A stretch of DNA of 64,000 nucleotides, taken from positions 7,812,001-7,876,000 of the forward strand of contig JAEILZ010000001.1 in assembly GCA_018873225.1 (NCBI GenBank). The letters are read 5' to 3'. Positions 22,593-34,200 of this stretch are shown here, piece after piece (the stretch's first letter is position 1; every line of letters starts with the position of its first letter). The DNA is from [Phialemoniopsis] sp. UDSM-2020. Lineage: Eukaryota > Ascomycota > Sordariomycetes > Thyridiales > Thyridiaceae. A model generated the notes under the pieces. That model was not told the DNA's origin. It was given only the letters and a program-made list of their open reading frames with translations, and did no database searches. A program made the position numbers and the translations under genes.

Positions 22593-23875
22593 ATGCCGGT
22601 AAGTACCATCATACCATCCGCCCGAGGCCCTCATCTGTTCATGTGCCGGTGGGCTGACTCTTCTCACCTATCCTTCAGATCGGTGATCTCCTCGCCCAGA
22701 TCAGCGGCGACAAGTCCGCCCCGGCGCCCAAGAAGTCCTCCCCGCCTCTGAAGCGCAAGGCAGACGACGCCTTGAGGGACGCAGCCTCCAAGACTCCCCG
22801 GACTGCCTCTTCCACAAATGCGTCCGCTCGATCAAATCTGGACGCCAAGTCCGCACGACCCGACAGCCGGTCGACACCCGTGACCTCATCCACGTCCCTG
22901 GGCAAATCGACACCCGCCTCCCGACCCCTCCACAGCAAGACGCCGAACGACTCGGCCAAGCGATCGGCGCCGACGCCCTCGAAACCGGGCGTACAGTCAA
23001 GACCGGCCCTCGGAGCAGCGAGACCTGCCGTCGCAGGGCCCGGAGGAGATGCGGCCAACAAGGCGCCCCCAAAGAAGGGCTCCTTTGCCGAGATCATGGC
23101 GAGAGCCCAGGTTGCGCAGGCATCGATGGCCAACGCCGGCAAGATTCAGCACAAGCCCATCGAGAGGGGCCCCACGAAGCGAGAGCGGCAGGAGATGAAG
23201 GCGGAGCAGTCGAGGGCGGCGCGCAAGGGCGGTCCAGGCTACTCGGGGTCTGCCGCCCGGCCAAAGCTCAACGGCTCAGCGCCGGTTCGGGATCGCAACG
23301 GCAGCACGCCGGCAGACCCCCGCAAGCCTGCCAGCGGCCGGCCGACGGCGAGAGGCGCCGCCCCCGTCGAGGACAAGAAGCCCAAGAAGGCGGCCGTGGC
23401 CACCACGGGCTACACCGGCACCGCCCGCGGCGTCCGCCCCGGCCCCGCGCCCAAGTCGGCCGGCCCCGCCGCGAGCAGAGACGACCGCCGGCCCCGCGAG
23501 CGGCCCCGCGTCCCCTTCGGTGCCCCGCGGCACTCCCGCCACGCCGACGACGAGTACGACGAGGAGCTCGACGACTTTATCGAATACGACGACGAGGAAG
23601 TGGAGGAGCCGGGCTATGGCTACGGCGGCGGCGGCGGCGGCGGCCGTGGCGGTTACGGCGGAAGGGCTCCGCGGTACGAGTACGCCTCGGAGGAGGATGA
23701 GTCCGACATGGAGGCCGGCCTGTCGGACATCGACGAGGAGGAGGCCCGCTCGCGGCTCGTAGCCCAGCGCGAGGACCAGCGCGAGCAGGCCCTCGAGGCC
23801 CAGCTCAAGCGCGAGAAGGAGGAGCGCAAGCGGCAGTTCTACGAGAGCGCCAAGGAGAAGCGCGGCAGACGCTGA
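22593..23875 (+). CDS. SPT2: Spt2 histone chaperone
   Basis: Model of 400 residues in two exons, 22593-22598 (only ATG CCG) and 22679-23875. The short exon gives MP and joins to IGDLLAQISGD, the usual fungal Spt2 start. The middle is a long basic, disordered Ala/Pro/Lys/Arg region with KRERQEMKAEQ. The C-terminal SPT2 domain holds an acidic patch (DEYDEELDDFIEYDDEEVEE), a glycine run, YEYASEEDESDMEAGL, and a charged helix ending REKEERKRQFYESAKEKRGRR. Spt2 binds H3-H4 through this C-terminal region and preserves chromatin behind RNA polymerase II. The glycine run near residues 320-333 may vary in length between strains. The two-codon coding exon is easily missed by gene finders. Confidence 0.9.
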
Positions 23876-24974
23876 CCTGTCTCGTCTTTGCCCTTTATAT
23901 CCTTCCTGTGACTCACTCTATCTCGACGGCTGCACACCACACAAGTCAAGAAACAGGCTTCCTCAAGCACCGTTCATGCCGCCACGCCTCTCTATTCTCA
24001 CCTCCAGCATCCAATATCTCTGTCTGTCTGGCGCCAGGAGGATACCTTCACATGTCGTTTGTTTGTTTATGCTTTGGTGTTTCCATCCACTTACCCCCAT
24101 GACAGAAAGTCATATCATTGCATCGCGTGCGGGAAATGGGGGCCAGAGGGAACAGCGAGGACGTATTTCTCTTTTTGTTCCATCTTTTCCTTTAAGACTC
24201 TTTTTCATCATGGCAGGGAGGGTGGACCCGGCGCATTATAGTGGTAGAGAATCGCTCATTGAAGGCGTTGGTCTTTTCCCCCTTTTTTACTACTGTGTAT
24301 TTACTGCAGAGATTTGGGCTCTCCTACTCTCTTACTCAACTTCATGACCTCGGGACATTGGAAGAACACTTGGAAGACCAGCCAAGTGCTTTTGTTTGCA
24401 CAACTCTTTTCCAGAATCAGGGTAGAAGTAATACAGCAAATCACAAATGACACCTGCAGCCAATCGACTGTTGTGCTGCCATCGTCTCATACATAAGTGA
24501 ATATGCATTGCCACCGAATAATGTTTAGGGGAAAAGTGTAGTATTATCAATGGGTGCCCTCCTGCCCAGGTTCGATTATTTATACCCATTTCCTCTATTC
24601 TATGTTAACTGTTGCAATGCACTTTTCCTGGTGACCAAGACGTGACCACAACCCATTTGACTCTGTTGAATGCCTGTGCAAGAATGACCTGATCTGATAC
24701 GTACTAAAAGCCGACCAGCCCTTGGCTGCTGGGCTCGTCTGAACTGAGACGATGATATGATTGCGAAGCAGAGAAAGCAGCGATCGATACAAGGACGCAA
24801 TGACAAATCGAAATCGAAGAATGGTCCGTATGAGGCCTTTAAGCCGTAATTTGGTGCACAGGCCGACAAGAGTGCAGGACGCTATGCTTAAGACCATGGC
24901 GGGTGTTCAAAGACAACGCCATGTGAAGCCAGATGGCATGAACAGGCACCAAGACTGCGCCGGCGGACCTGCAA
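23876..24974. other. Intergenic spacer, convergent genes
   Basis: 1.1 kb between the stops of SPT2 (+) and the NUFIP1-like gene (-). It is more AT rich than the flanking coding sequence. Only short open frames are present, none convincing. Probably two 3' untranslated regions. Confidence 0.55.
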
Positions 24975-26921
24975 CTACAGATCGCCGTTCTTGACGCCGG
25001 TGTTGCCAAAGCCGCTCAGGTTCCAGCCCTGGTAGCGGGGCGTGTTGGTGGCCACGCTCGGGGGTGGCTGAGGAGGTAGACTGGGGTGCGGCTCGGTTTT
25101 GATGGGAGGAGGGGGAAGCTGTGACGGACCCTCCGCGCTTGCCGTCGTCTGCGTCTCGCCTGAGACGGACTTGGCAGTCTTGTGCATCATGCCCTTCTCC
25201 TTGAGGTACTGCAGTGTCTTGACGATGGTGAGATCCTCCTGGTCCTTGTCATTGAGGATCAGACGCTGCTGCAAAGTAATCCGGCCGCCGTTCCTTTCCC
25301 GCTCTGTCAAGGCGGCCTGGCGGACCTCAGGATCGTGCACGAAGCGGCACTTGCCCTTCTTGCCACAGGTCCCACCCGTCGAGTAGTACTTGCAGTGCTT
25401 GGAAGGATCGGCCTTCCTAGGGGGCGGAGGTATGACCACCGACGCTGGCTTGGTGGGCAGGGACTCTGGCGCCTCATCGTCCGACTTGGAGGCCGAGGAA
25501 ATGGTGGTACTGGCGTCGACATCTCTCATCTCGTCGCCCTCGTCCTGCTGCTCTCGCTTTCGCTTGATGCTCGACTCGACCTTCTCCAGCTGCTTGCGGA
25601 GCTTCTGCTGCTGCTTCTCAAGGGCCGTGAGGGCGCCCTGCTTGCCACCTTCACTCTTTACCTTGTCGCCCTTCTGAGTGGCCTCGGCCAGCTTCTCCCT
25701 TCGGCGCGCCTCTGTGGGGAAGTTCTTTCTCCGCTCCGCAATCCAAGCGGCAAGATCTGTGGGACTACAGATATCGCGCGTCAATCATCAAGTCACACTT
25801 GCGAGGAGGACAAAACCAATGACAAAGGAAATTAAACAGATGACCTACTTAGGGGCGTCGTCTCCGATCAGCTCTGCGAGCTTGGCCTCCTCGTCGACCT
25901 CTTCGTCGTCCGACTCGTCGCCGGGCGTGAGACCCAGGGTGTTAGTCTTGCGCTTCTTCTTCTTGCCAGCAGAGGGAGCATCAGGCTTCTGATGGTGAGT
26001 ATGAGGAGCTGCAGTGTGGGGATTGGGCTTCTTGTGACGCATCTTGTCGCCACCGGGGTGATGAGAATGCGAACGACCACGGAAGTTGCCGCCGTGATGT
26101 CCACCGCGACCGCCGTGCTGCCTGTTGTTCTGGCCATAGTAGGGCTCGTAAGGGGGGGCGCCGCCCGCCGGCGCACCGCCGGCGGGAGGGGGATATGCCT
26201 GGTAGGGCGCGGCTGGGTAGGGACCGGGCCCGCCCTGAGGAGGTCCGTACTGCGGGGGATAGCCACCGCTGCTCACTGGAGCAGGAGGTCCCTGCTGGTT
26301 GGGACCCTCGAAACCGATGCGGATAGGAGGGCCCATCATCTGAGCCGCCGAACCGCCGCGATCGTTGTGATGGCCTCCTCGTCCACGCCCACCACCTAAA
26401 GGAGGGCCGCTATGGGGTGCTGGCCCATGGCCACCCCACTGTTGGGGCGCCGGTGCCTGGGGTTGTGCTTGGGGATATTGGCTGTAGGGTGGTTGCTGCT
26501 GCGGGCCGTAGGGGCTCGCCTGTTGCCCGTATTGCGGACCATGCTGCTGATAGAGCTGCGGCGCGTAGTTCGGGTGGTAGTTTTGAGGGGGCAGGGAACC
26601 GTGGGGCTGTGGCTGCTGGGGGTGTCCGTGGCCTTGGTCGTGATGCCACTGCTGCTGGGGCGGGTAGTTACCCTGAGGACCATTCGTGGGCGGCCCAGCA
26701 TAATTCTGCGGTGCCTGCTGGCCGTACGGTTGAGAAGGTTGACCATTGTAGCCATACGCTGGTCCGGGACCGTGATGCCCACCGCGACCTCCTCGCGGGG
26801 CGTGACCACCGCGATGGGATTGCTGGTAGGGTTGCGGGTAGTGGGAATAGCCAGCAGGCGCACCAGCTGAAGGAGCCGGTGCTGGAGCCGGTGGTGGCGG
26901 GCCGTAGCTGTACGACGCCAT
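24975..26921 (-). CDS. NUFIP1-domain CCCH zinc-finger protein (Rsa1-like)
   Basis: Model of 620 residues in two exons, 25849-26921 (first) and 24975-25764, with codon AA|T split by the intron. Residues 1 to about 330 are a Gln/Gly/Pro/Tyr/His-rich prion-like segment with several RGG-type sites. The conserved NUFIP1 motif is PTDLAAWIAERRKNFPT at 359-375, followed by a coiled coil (LEKQQQKLRKQLEKVESSIKRKRE). A CCCH finger follows: C482-x8-C491-x5-C497-x3-H501. NUFIP1, and yeast Rsa1, link the R2TP/Hsp90 machinery to box C/D snoRNP proteins, so a nuclear role in snoRNP assembly is likely. The finger and low-complexity N-terminus would favour RNA binding. RPC25 starts divergently 645 bases away. 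Confidence 0.85.
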
Positions 26922-27566
26922 GATTCAGAGATCGTCGAGAAAAATTACGAATCGTGAGGATGGGGATAATAGCAGAAGTCGAGAATGGACGCGACGCGAA
27001 ATGATTCCGTTGTCAATCAAATTCTCGAGGCGAGGTGGCTCGCGATCATCATCCGTTCGTCGTTGACGAGACGACAGTGGAATAGGGCAATACAACAAGA
27101 AACAACAAAATAGATTAAGCAGACTTCAAGACGGAAGGAAACAAGACGCTCCTGTGTGCTGTAGGTACTGTAGATATCAACGATGCGATGGTAAGGACAA
27201 AAAGATTAAATGGGATCGACAAGGGGTCAAAGGTCAAAGGGCGAAATTGCTTTGAGCGAGTGCACCCTGGCCGGCACCTGACAACCTTGCAAGGACAAGT
27301 GAAATCGAGGCAAGTCCGAGAGTGGAATGAGAGTGGAATTTTTTTCCACTCTTGGGCAAGCTTAGCACAGTTAGGTTTTCTAGGTACCAAGGTACTGCGA
27401 CCCTCCACTTAGTTTGACTCAGCGCTTCACACTCACCTCACAAGTGCATGTAGTGAAACCATCACCCAAGTTTGAACTCTGGAAAAAGTGGCAGGATCTT
27501 AAGATGCCGTGAATTTGCAACCGGCACTGGCATGCAGCTCTCCAATTCGATCTACACCATCCCGCA
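26922..27566. other. Divergent promoter region NUFIP1-like/RPC25
   Basis: 645 bases between the start codons of the NUFIP1-like gene (-) and RPC25 (+). It must hold both promoters. No motif stands out beyond general AT enrichment. Confidence 0.5.
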
Positions 27567-28400
27567 ATGTTCATCCTTGTAAGTCACCCCCTTTGCTGGC
27601 TATTTCATCGTATATAATTCTGACAATCTGATGGGGGGAAAAGACCAAGATAGCAGACCTTGTGCAAATAGCACCGAGGGACTTTAAGAAGAGGAGCTTG
27701 GCTGCTATCGAAGACAACATCAACCGCAAGTACTCCAACAAGGTCATTCAACACATCGGCCTCTGCGTATGTCTCTATGACCTGCTCTGGGCCTCGGAGG
27801 GCCTGATCGGTCACGGCGACGGCTTTGTCAATGTCAACGGTTTGTCGTCCTCTCTCTCAAACTGGCAGGGATATGATACTGACTGCCCACGACAGTCGAG
27901 TTCCGCATTGTTGTCTTCCGCCCCTTCCGAGGCGAGGTCCTCCTCGGCGAGGTCTCCAGCTGCAAGCCAGAGGGCATCTTTGGTGAGACTTGTGCCGCTC
28001 GGCGTCATTCCGCCATGCGCTAACTATCCTCCAGTGAGGACAAAGTTCTTCTTTGACATTTTCGTCCCTTTTGACGAGCTGCCCGATGGAGCCGAATAGT
28101 AGGTCGATTTCTCCTTGCTCTCGCTTCGCAACGCTAACAGCAGCTTTTAGCGACGTGAACAAGCAGCTATGGTGCTATGTTTACGACGAGGACGACAGGG
28201 ACTCCAAAGTGTACTACGAATTGTACGAGCCTGCCAAGTTCAAGATCATTGATGAGGAATGGCACGACCAGACGCCCACAAAGCCCATCGACAGGCGTGG
28301 GGCTTTCGATCAGTCAGAAGAGGCGCTCCCGCCGCCCTACAGGATCAGGGCTAGTATGAGGGAGGGCGGCTTGGGCATGTGCGAGTGGTTTGATCAATGA
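27567..28400 (+). CDS. RPC25: RNA polymerase III subunit Rpc25 (RPC8)
   Basis: Model of 202 residues in five exons: 27567-27578, 27644-27839, 27896-27982, 28035-28098 and 28151-28400. The four-codon first exon gives MFIL, joining to TKIADLVQIAPRDF, the Rpb7-like N-terminal tip. The reading frame then runs through VIQHIGLCVCLYDLL, GHGDGFVNVNVEFRIVVFRP and FRGEVLLGEVSSC to the Rpc25-type OB domain (FFFDIFVPFDELPDGAEY, then DVNKQLWCYVYDEDD), ending GLGMCEWFDQ. With Rpc17 it forms the stalk of RNA polymerase III and is needed for initiation. Every junction restores the family alignment, which supports the five-exon model. Its stop lies 97 bases from the convergent EMC3 stop. Confidence 0.93.
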
Positions 28401-28497
28401 GCCTTGGACTGGGCTTTTTTCTATGACGGTTGTATATAATATGACCACTTTCTAGCTACGAGGACCCGTTGGGTCCAGAATCTTGGCTGGCGAACTT

Positions 28498-29490
28498 TTA
28501 CGCCTTAACGCTTGCCAGCAGCCGGTCCTCGACATCATCCAACACTGAGTAGTGGACGACGACGGCAATGTTCTCGGCCTCGCCCAGGAACTGCTTGTCG
28601 GGGTCGACACCAGGACCGAACGCTGCCTGAGGCGCTTGCGGGCCCATAGCACCCATCTGCTGTGCCATCTGGCTCGCGGCTGCAGAAGAGTCAGCGGATT
28701 GCGCGATCGGGGGTGGAGGGGCGAGAGATCTTACCATTGTCGCTTCCGAGGATGAAATTGAAGACGGACTGCAGACCAAAGATACACAAGAAATACCAAC
28801 TAATGCTTGACATCCACCTCGGATCCATATCCTTGGTCATGACGCCAGCCTGCAGCATGCTCTTGAACTTGATGGTCAACGGGAACGGCAGTTTCACTGT
28901 GTGCGCCATGTGTGTCAGCCTACCGCATCTTGCCTTCTTATCTGCCCAGCCTGGGAAGCACAGGTTCACTTACTGATGACGTAGCCGCTAAAGAAAGCAT
29001 TGATCCAGCTCATGATGAGCGTGTTGGGGATCATCATGGCCATGTTGCCCTTCATCATGCCCATCATGCCCTCCATGGCGTTGGGGTCCGTCATGGGGTT
29101 GGGCGGCGCCTGACCCCGGTTCTCGGGGGCCTTGAGGTAAGCCCCGGACTCGTAGGCCGCCGTCAGCGCCTCGCGCCGCGCGTCGAACGACTTCTTGGAC
29201 AGGTTGTAGTGGTGGCTGCGCACGCTGACGCCGTGCATGAGCGACCGCTGCTCCCGCATCGTGCGGAGGTCCTGCTTCTTAGGCGCCGTGGCCATGAGGA
29301 CGGCGGCGTAGTGCCGCAGGACACCGGTCAGAATCATGACAATTGTGATGGGAAACAGGATCCAGTAGCTGTTAAGCGCATGCGGTCAGCGTGAGGGGTC
29401 TTGCGAACTGGGGAGGGCGAAGGGAACTGGTGGCACGAACAATAGCTGGGGATCCCGATGGATCGTCTGGACTGGGACCTGGACTGTCAT
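28498..29490 (-). CDS. EMC3: ER membrane protein complex subunit 3 (EMC3)
   Basis: Model of 262 residues in four exons: 29441-29490 (first), 28974-29368, 28735-28896 and 28498-28679. The joined protein starts MTVQVPVQTIHRDPQLFYW. Three membrane spans are visible: about 17-40 (YWILFPITIVMILTGVLRHY), about 125-150 (MAMMIPNTLIMSWINAFFSG), and about 180-200 (ISWYFLCIFGLQSVFNFIL). Basic loops follow the first span (LRTMREQRSLMHG), and a methionine-rich stretch precedes the second. EMC3 belongs to the Oxa1/YidC superfamily and forms the insertase core of the EMC, which places tail-anchored and polytopic proteins in the ER. The first donor site is a weak GTTCGT, but frame and family sequence support it. 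Head-to-head with SPC2. Confidence 0.93.
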
Positions 29491-29978
29491 GGTCGCGAAT
29501 TGAGCTCCGTGAGAGGTAGAGTGATGTGTCTGGTTCAGCGAGATTACCCTGTGAGCCTTGCTGCGGTGCCGAGTAGAAGCTCTCGAGCTCTGTCTATGGG
29601 ATGGATGATTGATGATGAGGTTGACGTTTTGGTGGGTGGCAGCTCCAGTCTAGCTTGCATCGGTTGTGGCCCCCTGTCTGGTCTGGTCCGTCATCAAGCT
29701 TCGCCGGACCATAATTTTACCACCACCGACAGCTTGCAAGCACCACATCAGCACCAGACTGAGACAGTGCAGCACCAGTTGACAGCCACAGCTCCACACA
29801 GCACTCAGGTCGCGACCCGCTATCGCGCAAAGGTGTCCTTCCACTTAGACAGATTGATAGATCAAGCAACTCCGAAGCGACCACATAGGGCAACAGCTCC
29901 TCGCAGCCTCGCAGACACTCATTACCTTTCCTCTTCAACACCAGCGAGCAGCCTTGATCTCCCCACACATCCTCCACC
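29491..29978. promoter_or_regulatory. Shared promoter region EMC3/SPC2
   Basis: 488 bases separate the start codons of EMC3 (-) and SPC2 (+), too short for two well-separated fungal promoters, so a bidirectional promoter is likely. The SPC2 side contains CA-rich leader-like sequence. No defined factor site is claimed. Confidence 0.5.
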
Positions 29979-30755
29979 ATGGCCGTCTCAAATGAGAAGA
30001 TCACCGTCTACAATCTCGCAGGTAAGCTCCCCTTTGAGGGCACACACAGCTCCCCACTCTCTCTCGCCTCAGAACACTGACACTTCCGGGCAGACCTGAA
30101 AAACACCTCGGACGACGCCATCCCAAACTACCTCAACTCGCTGGGTCTGCGCCAGTCGCACCGCCTGACCGACGTGCGCCTCGCCCTGGGCTACGGCGCC
30201 TTCGCCGTCGCCGCCGCCTGCTTCCTCTGGGACTACAAGCTCGGCTTCGAGTCGACAAAGTACTACACGGCCGCCGCCGCCGCCGTCTACGCCCTGCTCA
30301 ACGGCGCCCTGACGCTGTGGATCTGGGGCGTAGAGAAGGGCGTAGTCTACGTCGGCACCACGCCCGCGGGCGACGAGGTCACCGTCTCGAGCTCCACCAA
30401 GAAGAACGTGCCCGTCTACAACCTCTCCATTACCGTGAAACCCAAGAGCGGCACAGCGCTGCCGCAGACGGTCAAGCTCGCCCGCTCGTTCAGCGAGTGG
30501 TTCGACGCCGCTGGCCACTTTGTCGCCCCGCCCTTCCAGACCATGCTCGCGACCGGCGTGCCGGCCATCGGCAAGCTGGACAAGAAGCGCGTGGCCGCCG
30601 CCTCCGCGCCCCCGGCCGCTGCCGCGTCGCCGGCGGAGACACAGGGCGAGTACTCGCAGGATATGCTCGACGCACTGGCTGCCGCCTCGGCGGACGGAGC
30701 CAGCGCGACGGGCAGCGCGGCCGGCAAGAAGGGCGGCAAGAGGAGGAAGGCTTGA
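29979..30755 (+). CDS. SPC2: Signal peptidase complex subunit 2
   Basis: Model of 234 residues in two exons, 29979-30021 and 30094-30755. The protein starts MAVSNEKITVYNLADLKNT and continues IPNYLNSLG, typical of SPC25/Spc2. Two membrane spans are visible, at about 43-62 (LALGYGAFAVAAACFLWDY) and about 70-93 (YYTAAAAAVYALLNGALTLW), followed by a cytosolic beta-rich domain with KPKSGTALPQTVKLARSFSEWFD. It ends in an Ala-rich and then Lys/Arg-rich tail (GKKGGKRRKA). The family tethers the signal peptidase complex to the Sec61 translocon and modulates substrate selection. The gene is next to EMC3 in a divergent arrangement, a matching ER biogenesis role. Confidence 0.92.
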
Positions 30756-31201
30756 GCGGAGCGGCGACGAGAATGAGAGAAACGCCGGATTTCAGGTAGT
30801 GGCAGAGGGAGTTGCACTTGCGGCGTCATGGAATTCAAGGCGTTGGTCTGGGCAAAATGTACAAGTGCAAGCATGTAGCGATTTACGGTTGGTTGACGTC
30901 GCGGTCATCCTCCTTCATCCAATCCTAGAGAAAGATATCCTCTGCCTCGGGCAATGCCCCTATTGCCAGATTTGCACTTGGCAACGAGCAGGCCTCGCCA
31001 GCCCAGCACAGGCGGAACCTCGATTTCCCCCGGAGACTTCCCTCACTTCAGGTGTCTTAATGCTACCAGCGATGCCATCCGGACCCAACTCCAAAGCGAC
31101 CCCATATATGCAACACGCACTTTAATGCAATCCCAACATGATATGCGACTTAGATCTGTGCCTACACGTAGCAGTAGTGTATCCTAAGCCCCCAGACCCG
31201 T
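30756..31201. other. Short convergent spacer SPC2/MMS19
   Basis: 446 bases between stop codons on opposite strands, likely two 3' untranslated regions. No features recognised. Confidence 0.55.
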
Positions 31202-34200
31202 TTAATCAACCTTCTGCCAAGCCTCCCTAGCAACCTGCGCCGCGGCTCTGACCTCCCTGACCCGGTTGCCGCACGCCGTCGCCAGCATCCGCTGCATCAG
31301 CGGCGCGTGCGCGAGCAGATACCGCACCTCGTACCGCGGCGGCAGGCGCGCCAGCAGCGCCAGCGCCTGCCTCCTGCACGCGGCGGCAGCGGCCGACTTG
31401 TCCCCCGACGCCTCGACAAAGATCTTCCGGACCGCATCGATGACGGCCTTGAGGTGTTCGCGCAGGGCGTCGGCCTTGTTGTCCAGGACATCCGTGAGGA
31501 CGAGCAGTGTGCCCTCGACGTCGCGCCAGCTGTTACTCGTCGTGAGTGTCGACAGCGCGGCGATGAGAATGCGCGCCAGGCCGTCGACGTCGTCCTCGTA
31601 GACCGCAAAGGGCACGTGCTTCAGCAGCGCGATAATGGCAATGGTGTACGCCATGCCCTGGGAGCCGCCGTCCTGCCTCAAGGGGAAGGCGAGAGGCATC
31701 ATGGGCTTGGCAAAGGAGGCATAGACCCACTGCTTGTAAAGGGGCTTGATGACGGCGTGGTTTTCGGCGTTGAGGTAGTCCTTTGGCGAGACGAGGACCT
31801 CGACCGCGCGGGCCAGTTCCTCGCTGTGGGCGGTGTTGCTCGCGAGTGCCCTCGAGAGCAGCGGAACGACCTCCCTGACGCTTCTGTCCATCCTGGCGAC
31901 AGCACCTGCTGTGAACGCCAGGATCCGCGAGTATTGGTCAAGCGTTAGGGCTGCGGCCCTGTCCTCGGAAAGCTGATCCTTGATGTGGTCGATGGCGGCC
32001 TTCCATTTCTCGCCGTCCTCCTCTTTGGCGACCGCTCCGATCAGGTATTTATTCGCGGCTGTGATAGTGATGCACTCTCGGACGAAACGCTGCCGACCCG
32101 AAAGCTCATCAGGAGCAGACTGGCTGCTTTCGATCTGAACATCGTCAAACAAGCTAACCGGGGAAAGATCCTGACGCCACTATGCTGCTGTCAGAGTACA
32201 TCTCTCTTTACGAAGTTCAGGGGGTTCACTTACCAGCTTGGTGGCTGCAGCGGGCCAAAGACCTTGTATAATTCCCATGGTCAATACGTCAAGGATGGCG
32301 TCGCCCTGGGGCCTAAACAGTGTGGTAGATGGTGCTTGTGACGAAAAAAGATCTAATACGCGGCTCTGCAGCTGGAGTCCTTGCTGGTCTTCCAGACTCA
32401 AGTCTCGCACGACAAAGGCAGCCATGTTTGCCAGCTGGAAGAGCAGTGCATCGGGGTAGTGTCTTCCCTTCTGACTTGCTTCCGACGCCCCGCGATAGAG
32501 CAGAGAGAGGACGTAGAGGCTGAATTGGAGGTAGTCCCTGAATACAGCAGCTTCACTAGCCTCTTGCTGGATTGCATCTCCAATGAGCTTCCACCAGCTT
32601 TGCTGAAACTCGTCGGCGCTGTACGGTTTTGTCTCGCTAGCCTTATCCAATGACAGGCTGATTGGGCTAGAGGCGTCAACCCTCTGGTCAAGGCCCCTTT
32701 TTGTGCATGCCTCCCTAAAGTTGAGCAGCCCGCCATAGATGCCAGACAAGGCAATGCTGGCACAGTGATTCGGCTCGGCGTCCAGCAGGCCGCCCAGGAG
32801 CTCCCAGGTGAAGCTACTGAAGTCGAGTAACTGGCTGATAAGGTGAGTGCCTGTTGGTATCTCCGAGCAGCCAATGTATGCCAATCTCGACAGGAGCTCC
32901 TTGAGCCACATCAAATCTGTTCTAGAAGCGTGTGTCCATGCAGACTCCAAGCTGACACCTTCAGTCTCGCTGCCAACAGACCTTCGGCCTGACGGGTCCC
33001 GCACTGCTGCTCTCGCAGCGGCAAGCAGCAACCGATACCCAGCTGGGTAGACCATAGTCTGTTTCTGCAGGCTAATTACAGCTTGAGGAGCTAGCTCTGG
33101 TATCATGGCGTCTTCAGGAGCTACGCTGGAGCTCCGAATAAGCTGCGATGCTGTTGTGCTGTAAATTTTGTTGCAGGACTCTTCGTCCAAGAGGAATGTC
33201 TTTGGACCGGAACCAGCAGGTCCCTGCTGCCCAATCATTGCGGTCAGGCCCTTGAGAACCTCTTTCAGGACGCCATTATCTTGCCCCTGAGTCGAATTCT
33301 CCTTCCAAAGTCTGTAGTATACGTCGTTGAGTAGATCCTTGATGAGCGGGTTGTAGGCATGGAACTCGTCGATGGCGGCAGACTCTTCCACCCCCTGCCG
33401 CTCGACGAGGTCGCTGCGTTCTTGCAGCACCACGTTCAAGAGCGCGATGAGATCCCGGCGGTGATTTGGCGACTTTGGCTGTCGAATGTTTCGTTTGATA
33501 GCGTCCAACACCTGTTGTATGGAGAGGTTGAAGGCCTTGACGTTGGCCCCGAGGACAGTCGTCAGGAGGATACCGGCTTGCTTTGTGTAGATTGGATTTG
33601 ACAGGTCTTCCACGCAGTCTCCCAGCACGAGCTTGACAAAGGCCTTCAGGGGTTCTGCTCCGATTGCCTCCCCAGAGACCCCGTCCAACTTCTTCGCCAC
33701 GCCGCGGATCACGTCGAGAGTCCCCTTGATGGTCTCTTCGATCTCGCCGTTCCGGACCTCATACTTGAGTGAGCTCCAGATCTTGTCGGTATGGGGAACG
33801 ACAGTCTTGACAGGGTCTGAATAGCTGTCTATGCAAGCTTTGATGGTTTTCAAAATGTCGACCTACGAGGTTCCCTTGTCAGCTCTCGGTTTATCGACAA
33901 ATTTGCAGCAAGTAGCAGCAAGTCATGTTGCCTCACCTTGACAGCCACAGTAATTGCATCGCCACTATCCAGCCTGTCGAGCAAGAACTTGAATGTCGAG
34001 TCGGAAACCATATATGATGCTGCAAAACACTTGCGCACCGCCGTCTTGAGGTCGTCCACCGTGACCCCTGTCGCCGACGCGGACGATCGCATCGAGATGG
34101 GAAAGTAGTTGGAATACGCCTTGAACACCTCCTCTGCCGCCTCGGGGGAGGGCTCATAGTTCTCAAGGAAGAGAGCCAGGATACCAAACCAGGAGAGGAG

